DNA from: JAYVSZ01 sp043774925
GTDB taxonomy: Bacteria; Pseudomonadota; Gammaproteobacteria; Burkholderiales; Methylophilaceae
Direction: 5' to 3'
NCBI GenBank assembly: GCA_043774925.1
Contig: JAYVSZ010000014.1
Location: 1-15,890 of the forward strand
DNA length: 15,890 bases
The notes under the pieces were generated by a model. That model searched no databases. It was not told where the DNA came from and saw only the letters and a list, made by a program, of their open reading frames with translations. Made by a program: the position numbers and the translations under genes. Shown here in pieces: positions 1-6,616 of this stretch (positions within the stretch are counted from its first letter, which is position 1; the number at the start of each line of letters is the position of its first letter).

Positions 1-174
1 GTTTGTTCCGCTTAACAATTGTTGCGCCTGAAATAAATAAGTGTAAGGCAAGCAAAGCGCAAAATCAGCTGCGTTAAAATCTTTCAAACGCGCTAAAAGT
101 TGATTGATAAGCAGTTTGTTTTTCACAATACTGCCATTCATTTTCCAGTTTCCGACGACGAGTTTACGACGCAT
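1..174 (-). CDS. tpiA: Triosephosphate isomerase, N-terminal part (runs off left edge)
   Basis: Triosephosphate isomerase interconverts dihydroxyacetone phosphate and glyceraldehyde 3-phosphate in the cytoplasm. Only the first 58 codons are in the window; the frame is open to base 1. The translation begins MRRKLVVGNWKMNGS, the hallmark start of TIM barrels, with the substrate-binding Asn (residue 9) and catalytic Lys (residue 11) in the NWKMN motif. The second strand and loop (about residues 38-45, ALCLPYTY) also fit the family. The start codon lies 6 bp after the fba stop codon, and its purine-rich ribosome site (AAGGTAGG) overlaps that stop, so translation is probably coupled to fba. It is the third visible gene of the fbp-fba-tpiA operon. 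Identification is firm; the catalytic His and Glu lie outside the window. Confidence 0.93.
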   Translation of the reverse strand, partial: MRRKLVVGNWKMNGSIVKNKLLINQLLARLKDFNAADFALCLPYTYLFQAQQLLSGTN

Positions 175-180
175 TTTTGC

Positions 181-1245
181 CTACCTTACAAGCGGATTAA
201 GCTCGCCCTTGCTATATCTGATGGCCATGGTATCCATTGAAATGACTTTAATCTGGCTGGCGCGTCCCGCGCTACCAAACGCTTCGAAGCGTTCTTTACA
301 TAACTGCTGCGCGGCTGCAATGGCGGCTTTAAAGTACACGCGCGGGTCAAACTCTTCCGGATGCAAGGCCATGCTTTCACGTATGGCAGCCGTCATGGCA
401 AGGCGAATATCAGTGTCGATATTCACTTTGCGTACGCCATGTTTGATGCCTTCTACAATTTGCGATACTGGCACACCATAAGTTTCTTTAATTTTGCCAC
501 CATATTGGCGAATAATTTCGAGCGATTCTTGCGATACGCTAGATGAGCCGTGCATGACTAAATGTGTATTGGGTATACGTGCGTGGATGGCTTTGATACG
601 GTCAATCGACAAAGTATCGCCAGTCGGCGGGCGGCTAAATTTATACGCACCGTGACTGGTGCCAATGGCGATGGCAAGTGCATCTACTTGCGTCGCTTTC
701 ACAAACTCTGCAGCTTCGTCGGGGTCGGTGAGTAATTGTGATTCATCTAATACGCCTGTTGCACCGCTGCCGTCTTCCTCGCCTGCCATGCCAGTTTCTA
801 GCGAACCTAAACAGCCAAGCTCACCTTCTACGGAAACGCCGACCGCATGGGCAAACTCAGTGACACGACGCGTGACATCGACGTTGTAAGCATAGCTGGC
901 GGGTGTTTTTGCATCTGCTTCTAGCGAGCCATCCATCATCACGCTAGAAAAGCCACTGCGAATGGCGGATTGACACACCGCTGGCGATGCACCATGGTCT
1001 TGGTGCATGCAAATGGGAATATTGGGATATTGCTCTATCGCCGCTTCGACCATTTTGCGTAAAAATGGCTCGCCTGCGTAACCACGTGCGCCTGCAGAGG
1101 CCTGCAAGATGACAGGGCTATCGACTTCGTCTGCGGCTTTTAAGATGGAGTGAATTTGCTCCATGTTGTTGATGTTAAACGCAGGTAGGCCGTAGCTGTG
1201 TTCTGCCGCGTGGTCGAGTAGTTGTCTGAGTGAAATTAGCGCCAT
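181..1245 (-). CDS. fba: Fructose-1,6-bisphosphate aldolase, class II
   Basis: A Zn-dependent class II aldolase that reversibly splits fructose 1,6-bisphosphate into dihydroxyacetone phosphate and glyceraldehyde 3-phosphate. The 354-residue protein has the expected length for the long class II form often annotated with Calvin-cycle genes (fba/cbbA). Visible motifs are MHQDHG (catalytic Asp83, Zn ligand His84), SVEGELG (Glu142), a second His at 198 in GTSHGAY, MHGSSS (His232) and the phosphate-binding KVNIDTDIR near residue 273. The frame is open 25 codons further upstream, but the start at 1245 is preferred. It has AGAAGG 7 nt upstream and begins MALISLRQLL as in other family members, while the extra residues would overlap fbp. 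It sits 16 bp after fbp and 6 bp before tpiA. In an RuMP methylotroph it would serve the aldolase branch of assimilation; it can also work in gluconeogenesis. Confidence 0.96.
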   Translation of the reverse strand: MALISLRQLLDHAAEHSYGLPAFNINNMEQIHSILKAADEVDSPVILQASAGARGYAGEPFLRKMVEAAIEQYPNIPICMHQDHGASPAVCQSAIRSGFSSVMMDGSLEADAKTPASYAYNVDVTRRVTEFAHAVGVSVEGELGCLGSLETGMAGEEDGSGATGVLDESQLLTDPDEAAEFVKATQVDALAIAIGTSHGAYKFSRPPTGDTLSIDRIKAIHARIPNTHLVMHGSSSVSQESLEIIRQYGGKIKETYGVPVSQIVEGIKHGVRKVNIDTDIRLAMTAAIRESMALHPEEFDPRVYFKAAIAAAQQLCKERFEAFGSAGRASQIKVISMDTMAIRYSKGELNPLVR

Positions 1246-1261
1246 AAAAAAACCTTCTTGA

Positions 1262-2338
1262 TTAAACAACAGGCTCAATGTAAAACTGACTGCTATCAAA
1301 CTCTTGATGATAGAGTTCAATTAAAGCCACTTCTAATTTAGAGCCCAAAATAACAGGGGCACGTTGATGAATATCCCCAGCTTGCAAGTCTAATATCGAT
1401 TTACGCCCCGTGCTACTTTTCCCGCCCGCCTGCTCTACAATAAAACTCATGGGGTTGGCTTCGTAAAGCAACCGCAGGCGGCCAGCTTTTAACGGAAATT
1501 TACAGTCTTTTGGATACATAAATACGCCACCACGTAGCAAAATACGGTGCATATCACCTACCATGCTGGCCAGCCAGCGCATATTAAATTCGCGCCCACG
1601 TACTCCTGCAGCACCTGCTTTACATTCAGCAATATAACGTTGCACTGGCGGCTCCCAAAACCTTTCATTGCTGCAATTAATCGCAAACTCCGAAGTGATT
1701 TCCGGGATTTTTATATCCGGGTGGCTGAGCATATATTCGTGAGTTTCATTATCCAGTGTAAAGCCATGCGTGCCGTTGCCCACAGTCAGTACGAGCATGG
1801 TGGATGGCCCGTACAAGGCATAGCCCGCAGCGATTTGTGCTATCCCTTGTTGCAAATAATCGACAGCTTGCAAAGCTCTATTCTTTGGCGCATTTAGTAT
1901 TGAAAAAATTGAGCCAACAGTACCATTAACGGCAATATTGGATGAGCCGTCCAAGGGGTCAAAGTTAACTAAAAATTGATGTTCAGCAGAAGTGTTTTTG
2001 AGTTGTTGGACTTCTTCCAATTCCTCAGAAACCAACCCTGCCACTAGGCCAGAACGTTCTAATGCTTCTATAAACAATGTATTGCTCAGCACATCTAACT
2101 TCATTTGTGTTTCGCCCTGCACATTTTGTTGGGTCAATTTAGCTGTTATTCCTGCTAGCGCGCCCTGTCCTGTAAGTGTTGCGATATTTTTTGTGCAATC
2201 AGCAATATCTATTAGCAAGGTGGTGAGCCCATCGCCATTGGGTATGCCTCTAGTAGCAACTTGTAAAAACTGAGCTAAGGAGAGGATGTTAAAAATTCTA
2301 TGTAGTTTCATGGGGTCTACTATAAGGAGATTTGTCAT
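1262..2338 (-). CDS. fbp: Fructose-1,6-bisphosphatase, class I
   Basis: Hydrolyses fructose 1,6-bisphosphate to fructose 6-phosphate, a Mg-dependent cytoplasmic reaction. The core motif FDPLDGSSN lies at residues 126-134, with the acidic SEELEE metal-site segment at 104-109. The substrate-side motifs MYPKD (274-278) and a C-terminal GGKSSTGR...IHQR segment (305-326) follow. The reading frame gives 358 residues from the ATG at 2338. A second ATG at 2311 gives 349 residues and fits the usual start (MKLHRIF followed by the conserved SLAQFL). Neither start has a convincing ribosome site. If the mirrored -10 element just upstream is real, the 2338 start would be nearly leaderless, whereas 2311 would have a short leader. 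First gene of the fbp-fba-tpiA operon and divergent from the LysR gene, its likely regulator. Confidence 0.94.
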   Translation of the reverse strand: MTNLLIVDPMKLHRIFNILSLAQFLQVATRGIPNGDGLTTLLIDIADCTKNIATLTGQGALAGITAKLTQQNVQGETQMKLDVLSNTLFIEALERSGLVAGLVSEELEEVQQLKNTSAEHQFLVNFDPLDGSSNIAVNGTVGSIFSILNAPKNRALQAVDYLQQGIAQIAAGYALYGPSTMLVLTVGNGTHGFTLDNETHEYMLSHPDIKIPEITSEFAINCSNERFWEPPVQRYIAECKAGAAGVRGREFNMRWLASMVGDMHRILLRGGVFMYPKDCKFPLKAGRLRLLYEANPMSFIVEQAGGKSSTGRKSILDLQAGDIHQRAPVILGSKLEVALIELYHQEFDSSQFYIEPVV

Positions 2339-2406
2339 GCAGGTATATCAATGAATTCTTGTTTTAGTAATAAGTATTACTTAACTGAAAATTGATATAA
2401 TCGCGT
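2339..2406. promoter_or_regulatory. Divergent control region between fbp and the LysR gene
   Basis: A 68-bp gap with two nested inverted repeats. The inner one, AGTAATA-N2-TATTACT (2366-2381), is a perfect 7-bp dyad rich in T-N11-A spacing, as expected for a LysR-family operator. The outer one, TATATCAAT (2344-2352) with ATTGATATA (2391-2399), is a perfect 9-bp pair. The outer arms include -10-like elements pointing outward: TATAAT at 2396-2401 toward the LysR gene and GATATA read on the minus strand (2349-2344) toward fbp. Both lie only 5 bp from the annotated ATGs. No clear -35 boxes were found. The operator and promoter roles are inferred. Confidence 0.6.
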
Positions 2407-3360
2407 ATGAGAAACCTCACACTACGCCAAATTAGAATTTTTTTAAGTGCATCTAAACACCTAAGTTTTGCTAAAGCGGCTGAGGAATTACATGTTAGCC
2501 CAGCTGCTATTTCATTACAAATCAAAGAGATGGAGAGCGATTTAGGCGTTAGCTTATTTACACGCAACAATCGAAAAGTAACACCAAGCCAAGCAGGAGA
2601 ATACTTTCTACCTTATGCGCAGCGAATCCTGCGTGCGCTTAGCGAAGCTAATGATATGTTTGATGAGTTACGCGATACGGAAATGAGCGTTCTTAAAATT
2701 GGCTTGGTGAGTACAACGCGCTATTTTTTCCCTTTGTTGTTGGTGGCGTTTAAGCAAAATTATCCGAACATACAAATCAAAGTAGAGGTTAAAAATAGGC
2801 AGCAACTAGTGGAGCTACTACGCGCAGGTGAGATTGATATTGCCATCATGGGCAAGCCGCCAAGTGATATAGAAGCCCTTGCAGAGCCATTTTCCAACCA
2901 CCCACACGGTTTTATTGCAAGCCCTATACACCCACTGGCAGGTAAAGAAAAGCTTCCAGCTAATCTATTAAATCAACTAGAAATCATCACGAGAGAGTCA
3001 GGCTCTGGCACGCGCTATATTATGGAAAAATATTTAAGCCAGCATGGTTTATCACCCGTTGTGCGCATGGAAATGTCAGGTAATGAAACCATTAAACAAG
3101 CGGTTATCGCTGATTTGGGCGTCTCGTTTGTGTCTTTACATACCATTAGAAATGAACTGACTAACAAACAAATTGTGGTGCTTGATATTACAGACACACC
3201 AGTTAACAGAACTTGGCATGTAGTTACGCCAAAAAATCATCAGAACAGATTAGCGATTAAAGCTTTTCGTACGTTTATGTTAGATAAAGCGGAAGGAATT
3301 CTGAGGGATGTTTTTTTAAATGCCCCATATACTCAACAGGAGCAAGAAGTTAACACGTGA
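2407..3360 (+). CDS. LysR-family transcriptional regulator, CbbR-like
   Basis: A 317-residue LysR-type regulator. The N-terminal winged helix-turn-helix covers about residues 4-63 (LRQIRIFLSASKHLSFAKAA, then ISLQIKEME). The periplasmic-binding-like effector domain covers about 90-300. The segment LRAGEIDIAIMGKPP (about 139-153), followed by an EPFSNHPHGFIA stretch, closely resembles CbbR proteins, which activate Calvin-cycle operons and sense phosphorylated sugars or NADPH. It diverges from fbp-fba-tpiA and shares a 68-bp control region containing a dyad, so it is the probable regulator of that operon. The start at 2407 has no ribosome site and lies 5 bp after a TATAAT, which suggests a leaderless transcript. 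The LysR family call is firm. CbbR similarity is from recognised motifs, and the effector is unknown. Confidence 0.88.
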   Translation: MRNLTLRQIRIFLSASKHLSFAKAAEELHVSPAAISLQIKEMESDLGVSLFTRNNRKVTPSQAGEYFLPYAQRILRALSEANDMFDELRDTEMSVLKIGLVSTTRYFFPLLLVAFKQNYPNIQIKVEVKNRQQLVELLRAGEIDIAIMGKPPSDIEALAEPFSNHPHGFIASPIHPLAGKEKLPANLLNQLEIITRESGSGTRYIMEKYLSQHGLSPVVRMEMSGNETIKQAVIADLGVSFVSLHTIRNELTNKQIVVLDITDTPVNRTWHVVTPKNHQNRLAIKAFRTFMLDKAEGILRDVFLNAPYTQQEQEVNT

Positions 3361-3511
3361 TGTAAAGTAATCTAGCTGATAAGTATATTTTTCACTTAAG
3401 CAAATCTGCGCTTCTTGCAATATTATATATAGGCTTCAATTTACTCATTGCTATTCAAACTAAATATACTTAAGTAACGGGATAAATATCACTTGCACTT
3501 TGTTGAAAAAT

Positions 3512-3532
3512 CAATAAAATGAACTTTTATTG
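3512..3532. promoter_or_regulatory. Candidate hipBA operator and promoter
   Basis: A perfect 8-bp inverted repeat, CAATAAAA-N5-TTTTATTG, lies 21 bp before the hipB start. It overlaps a plausible -10 (TAAAAT, 3515-3520) that has TTGCAC (3493-3498) 16 bp upstream as -35. A dyad over the -10 of a toxin-antitoxin operon is the usual place for antitoxin autorepression. It does not match the E. coli HipB operator, so the assignment rests on position and symmetry only. Confidence 0.45.
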
Positions 3533-3552
3533 TTATAAATATTATTATATTG

Positions 3553-3897
3553 ATGTCACGGCATTCAAATTCAATTGTCAGCACAAACCCTGAGACACTC
3601 AAATCTCTAGAAAAACTCGGCCAAAGAATGCGTGTAAATCGCGTCGCGCAGGGCTGGACTGTCAAAGAAATGGCTGAGCGCCTTTTTTGTTCTCAGAATA
3701 CTTACCGATCAATTGAAGCTGGCAAACCAACTGCAAGTATCGGCATTATTGCAAACGCTTTATGGTTATTTGGACAGATTGACACAATTGATGCTGTTGC
3801 ACCTATTCCTTTACCAACAAATACATCCACTCGCGTCAAAAAATCTAAAATTAAATCCATAGTAGGTATCATTAGCGAGGATGAACGTGACTTCTGA
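3553..3897 (+). CDS. hipB: HipB-like antitoxin, XRE-family DNA-binding protein
   Basis: A 114-residue protein with a Cro/C1-type helix-turn-helix at about residues 19-75 (LGQRMRVNRVAQGWTVKEMA, then QNTYRSIEAGKP). The C-terminal tail is short, basic and probably flexible. In HipBA modules the antitoxin dimer binds the kinase toxin and represses the shared promoter. The downstream gene is a clear hipA, overlapping by 17 bp, which fixes the role. The ATG at 3553 is chosen; a TTG directly before it also lies in frame and would add one residue. The ribosome site is poor, and the region upstream is strongly AT-rich. A candidate operator lies at 3512-3532. Confidence 0.85.
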   Translation: MSRHSNSIVSTNPETLKSLEKLGQRMRVNRVAQGWTVKEMAERLFCSQNTYRSIEAGKPTASIGIIANALWLFGQIDTIDAVAPIPLPTNTSTRVKKSKIKSIVGIISEDERDF

Positions 3898-5128
3898 TCG
3901 CAAAATTTATGTTGGCTTGGCCGCCGAGCCACACCAAGCAGTCACTCCTGTCGGCATACTGAAACTTGTACGCAGAGGTGTTGTTGAATCTGGTGAGTAT
4001 GCCTATGGCACGCAATATTTGACTTCGTCTGCCGCCATTCCGCTTAACAATGAGCATATGCCTTTAAATAATTTAACCACAGTGCTGCTAGAACGTCGCA
4101 TTCGTGATGGCGGCGCATTGCCGCTGACTTTTCGTGATGCGCTGCCTGACAGTTGGGGACGAAAAGTGCTCGAGGCGCAACATGGTCGTACGCTAGAAGA
4201 TATTGATGCGCTATTAATGACTAATGCTGACCGTGTAGGCGCGATGGTATTTAGCGAGACACTTCCCATCGAAGTAGATCAAGCTGAAACCAGTCTAATT
4301 GCACTTGAGGAAATGTCTGAAGCTGTAAAAAGACTAGAGCTGGCAATGGAAGTAACACCTGCAATGCGCCGATTGCTTCAACGTGGTGGCACATTAGGTG
4401 GCGCTAGACCAAAAGCGACTTTTATTCATGAAAATAGAAGATGGATAGCTAAGTTTCCCGCGCTTGGCGATGATCGTGATGTTGAACTGCTTGAAATATG
4501 CTTATTAAAACTTGCACAAATGTGTGGAATTGAAGTCTCACCCGCCCGACTAGAAAAAATCGAGCGAGGTCATGCAATTTTAGTTGCCCGTTTTGATCGC
4601 GAAGGTAATGTAGAAAATGAGCGACGCATTCATTTTCTCTCTGCATCGGCGTTATTGAATGTGCCTTATGAAAGCAGTGGCGGTAGTTATGTCGAGCTTG
4701 CAGAAGTGATACGCAAAATCTCTATTAACCCAGCACATGATTTGAACCAGCTTTATAAAAGAATGATTTTTAATTTAATTGTGGACAATACCGACGACCA
4801 TGTTAAAAATCATGGCATGCTTCATGTGGGCGGCGGCCAATATAGATTAGCGCCCGCATTTGATATAGAAATGCAGCTTAGAAATATGGGGTACCAAGAG
4901 CTGGCTATTGCGACAGGTAACAATCTATCAAGTATTCGCATAGCGACAGAAGCAGCACCTTACTTTGGATTTAAAATTGAAGAAGCAAAAAAGATAATTC
5001 AGTTGATACATGAAGCTGCACATAAAGAATTAGCAACAATTGCTAAACATTATGGCGCCAGTACTGCGCTGATAGCGCGCATAAAACAATGTTTAACGCG
5101 TCAATATGAGCTTATTCACAGTCAATAA
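3881..5128 (+). CDS. hipA: HipA-family toxin, serine/threonine protein kinase
   Basis: HipA toxins phosphorylate a translation factor or aminoacyl-tRNA synthetase (GltX in E. coli), blocking growth and promoting persistence. This 415-residue protein has the full architecture. There is an N-terminal subdomain to about residue 130 and a GGTLGGARPKA loop (169-179). A probable ATP-binding Lys191 sits in WIAKFP. The catalytic motif NTDDHVKNHG (303-312) gives candidates Asp305 and Asn310, and a DFG-like AFDIE has Asp328. The autophosphorylated Ser of E. coli HipA (Ser150, in VSVAGAQEK) aligns by eye with Thr171. The start overlaps hipB by 17 bp with AGCGAGG just upstream, so translation is coupled. 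No residue loss suggests inactivity. The actual target cannot be read from sequence. Confidence 0.92.
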   Translation: MNVTSDRKIYVGLAAEPHQAVTPVGILKLVRRGVVESGEYAYGTQYLTSSAAIPLNNEHMPLNNLTTVLLERRIRDGGALPLTFRDALPDSWGRKVLEAQHGRTLEDIDALLMTNADRVGAMVFSETLPIEVDQAETSLIALEEMSEAVKRLELAMEVTPAMRRLLQRGGTLGGARPKATFIHENRRWIAKFPALGDDRDVELLEICLLKLAQMCGIEVSPARLEKIERGHAILVARFDREGNVENERRIHFLSASALLNVPYESSGGSYVELAEVIRKISINPAHDLNQLYKRMIFNLIVDNTDDHVKNHGMLHVGGGQYRLAPAFDIEMQLRNMGYQELAIATGNNLSSIRIATEAAPYFGFKIEEAKKIIQLIHEAAHKELATIAKHYGASTALIARIKQCLTRQYELIHSQ

Positions 5129-5251
5129 AAGTGCACTTAAAGTGATTCATTACTTGTCTAATAAATGAATATTTATGTACGAATAAATGCGGCTTGCGCA
5201 GCGATAAAAAATTAAAAGTATTAGACAGTAAACTTTACTCAAAACGATTAA

Positions 5252-5328
5252 AAATAGGCGATTCAAAGGTTTAGAGCAGCGGACTCATAATCCGTTGGTA
5301 CTGTGTTCGACTCACAGAGGGGCCACCA
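5252..5328 (+). pseudogene. 5'-truncated tRNA-Met (CAT anticodon)
   Basis: Reading from the CCA end (5326-5328), the acceptor 3' strand AGGGGCC (5318-5324) and discriminator A are intact. The T arm is a 5-bp stem with loop TTCGACT (5301-5317). The anticodon arm has loop CTCATAA with anticodon CAT at 5286-5288, and the D loop keeps GG at 5268-5269. The 5' side fails: the D-stem 5' strand reads ATTC (an A-C mismatch plus a wobble against GAGC). Where the 5' acceptor strand GGCCCCT should be, the sequence is AAATAGG and cannot pair. No alternative acceptor strand is visible upstream. The fragment proper starts at about 5262-5268. It is best read as the 3' part of an elongator tRNA-Met left by integration or deletion. 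Confidence 0.75.
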
Positions 5329-5342
5329 GAATAATTAGAATT

Positions 5343-5380
5343 AAAACAAAAAACTCACTTTTTAGTGAGTTTTTTGTTTT
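5343..5380. terminator. Rho-independent terminator, bidirectional
   Basis: A perfect 17-bp inverted repeat with a TTTT loop. The core is ACTCACT / AGTGAGT, flanked by A-runs on the left arm and T-runs on the right arm, so it can terminate transcription from either side. It lies 15 bp after the tRNA CCA end, the expected place for a tRNA terminator, and also insulates hipA from rpfF. Confidence 0.9.
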
Positions 5381-5715
5381 TAGGGAAAAGCTTTGCTAAG
5401 TTATGATGCTTGGTTAATGTTGTAAAAAACACAAAAATATAAAATATTTATTTATTTATATTAAATAATCTCTTTATAACCTGAGAGAAAATTTTTTATA
5501 CATAATGTATTTCAATGGGTTACAAATTAAAGTTACGGTAAATTATAGAGTAAAAAAAATATTTATTGAATCGAATCAACAAAAATATTCAATTAAATCA
5601 ATTTTTTAAACCGTTTCCGCTTGAGACGTAAAATTATTGAGCCTATAGTGTTAATCATAAAAGCACGATTCTAAAAATAATCTCAGTCAAAAATATTGCT
5701 AAACAGGAGTTTAAA
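5381..5715. promoter_or_regulatory. AT-rich region upstream of rpfF with a strong sigma-70 promoter
   Basis: No gene is seen in these 335 bp. A near-consensus promoter is present: TTGAGA (5621-5626), a 17-bp spacer and TATAGT (5644-5649). It predicts a start near 5656 and a leader of about 60 nt. The ribosome site AGGAG (5705-5709) stands 6 nt from the rpfF ATG. Upstream are a 7-bp inverted repeat ATTGAAT-N15-ATTCAAT (5565-5593) and a 12-bp direct repeat AAAATATTTATT (5441-5452 and 5556-5567). In such AT-rich DNA these repeats may be chance. Confidence 0.65.
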
Positions 5716-6615
5716 ATGAACAGCATCGTAGATTTTCACCAATTTAGTATTTCAAATTATCAGCAAATTGAAACTCGTTTCGAGCAGGAGTTTGGCGTGA
5801 TGTGGTCAATTATGAAGGCGGAACCACGCCCTTGCTACAATGTCACTTGTCTTGACGAATTATTGCAACATCAATCGTATGTGCATAGTTCAGAAGGTAA
5901 AATTGTAGTTAATGGTAAGATGCAGCAAGTTAACTATTTTGTTTTATCTTCTGCTACTGATGGCGTGTTTTGTCTGGGAGGAGATTTATCATTATTTAAA
6001 CAGCTGATATTAGCTAAAGATAGAGAACATTTAGTCTCTTACGGTAGGTTATGTATCGACAATCTATGGTTGTTTTATAATGCACAATCCCCAATAACTA
6101 CTATTTCTCTAGTGCAGGGGCAAGCAATGGGTGGTGGCTTAGAGTCAGCATTGTCAGCTCATGTGCTAATCGCTGAAAAAAGCGCCATGATGGGTTTCCC
6201 AGAAGTATTGTTCAACCTCTTTCCTGGCATGGGTGCATTAAGCCACCTAGCACGCAAAGTGGGCATGCCACTTGCCGAAAAAATGGTGAAATCTGGGAAA
6301 ATTTATACAGGTGAAGAGCTTTATCAAATGGGTGTGGTAGATGTGCTGGCAGAAGATGGCATGGGCGAATACACATTGAACAATTGGATTAAGAAGAACC
6401 ATCGCTCCCTTAACTCTTTCCAAGCAATTAATAAAGCGAAACAACGTGTAAATCCACTTACGCTGGTAGAGCTTTATGACATTGTTGATATTTGGGCGGA
6501 TGCGGCCTTGCATTTAAATGATCGCGATTTAAAAGTGATGGAACGTTTGGTACGTGCGCAAAACTCTAAAGTTAGCGCGGATGTGACGCCGATGATTGAA
6601 AGACAAACCGCTTAA
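5716..6615 (+). CDS. rpfF: RpfF-like DSF synthase (crotonase family)
   Basis: RpfF converts hydroxyacyl-ACP to cis-2-unsaturated fatty acid signals (diffusible signal factor) through combined dehydratase and thioesterase activity. The 299-residue protein has the RpfF length and the crotonase fold signatures. The oxyanion-hole segment CLGGDL is at 86-91 and QGQAMGGGLES at 134-144 is followed by MMGFPEV at 158-164. The two catalytic glutamates of Xanthomonas RpfF (Glu141, Glu161) correspond to Glu143 and Glu163 with the same 20-residue spacing. This separates it from ordinary enoyl-CoA hydratases, together with the N-terminal and C-terminal helices typical of RpfF. It is transcribed toward the rpfG-receiver-rpfC operon and its stop codon lies 1 bp from that of rpfC, as in Xanthomonas-type clusters. 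It has a strong promoter and ribosome site. No rpfB (acyl-CoA ligase) neighbour is seen. Confidence 0.92.
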   Translation: MNSIVDFHQFSISNYQQIETRFEQEFGVMWSIMKAEPRPCYNVTCLDELLQHQSYVHSSEGKIVVNGKMQQVNYFVLSSATDGVFCLGGDLSLFKQLILAKDREHLVSYGRLCIDNLWLFYNAQSPITTISLVQGQAMGGGLESALSAHVLIAEKSAMMGFPEVLFNLFPGMGALSHLARKVGMPLAEKMVKSGKIYTGEELYQMGVVDVLAEDGMGEYTLNNWIKKNHRSLNSFQAINKAKQRVNPLTLVELYDIVDIWADAALHLNDRDLKVMERLVRAQNSKVSADVTPMIERQTA

Positions 6616-6616
6616 A

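Noticed and set aside
1246..1320. An N-terminal signal-like extension of fba (25 residues upstream of 1245)
   Set aside because: The extension overlaps fbp coding sequence and class II aldolases are cytoplasmic; the start at 1245 has a good ribosome site and the conserved N-terminus.
5129..5251. A small gene or regulatory RNA between hipA and the tRNA remnant
   Set aside because: Only a 10-bp palindrome (AAGTGCACTT) and short AT-rich repeats are present; there is no open frame with a ribosome site and no convincing RNA fold.
5252..5328. A complete functional tRNA-Met
   Set aside because: The 3' half is canonical, but the 5' acceptor strand cannot pair with AGGGGCC and the D stem has a mismatch; no other 5' strand is visible nearby.
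5716..6615. An ordinary enoyl-CoA hydratase of fatty acid oxidation
   Set aside because: The spacing of the two glutamates, the length, the terminal helices and the convergent rpfC/rpfG neighbours all point to RpfF.
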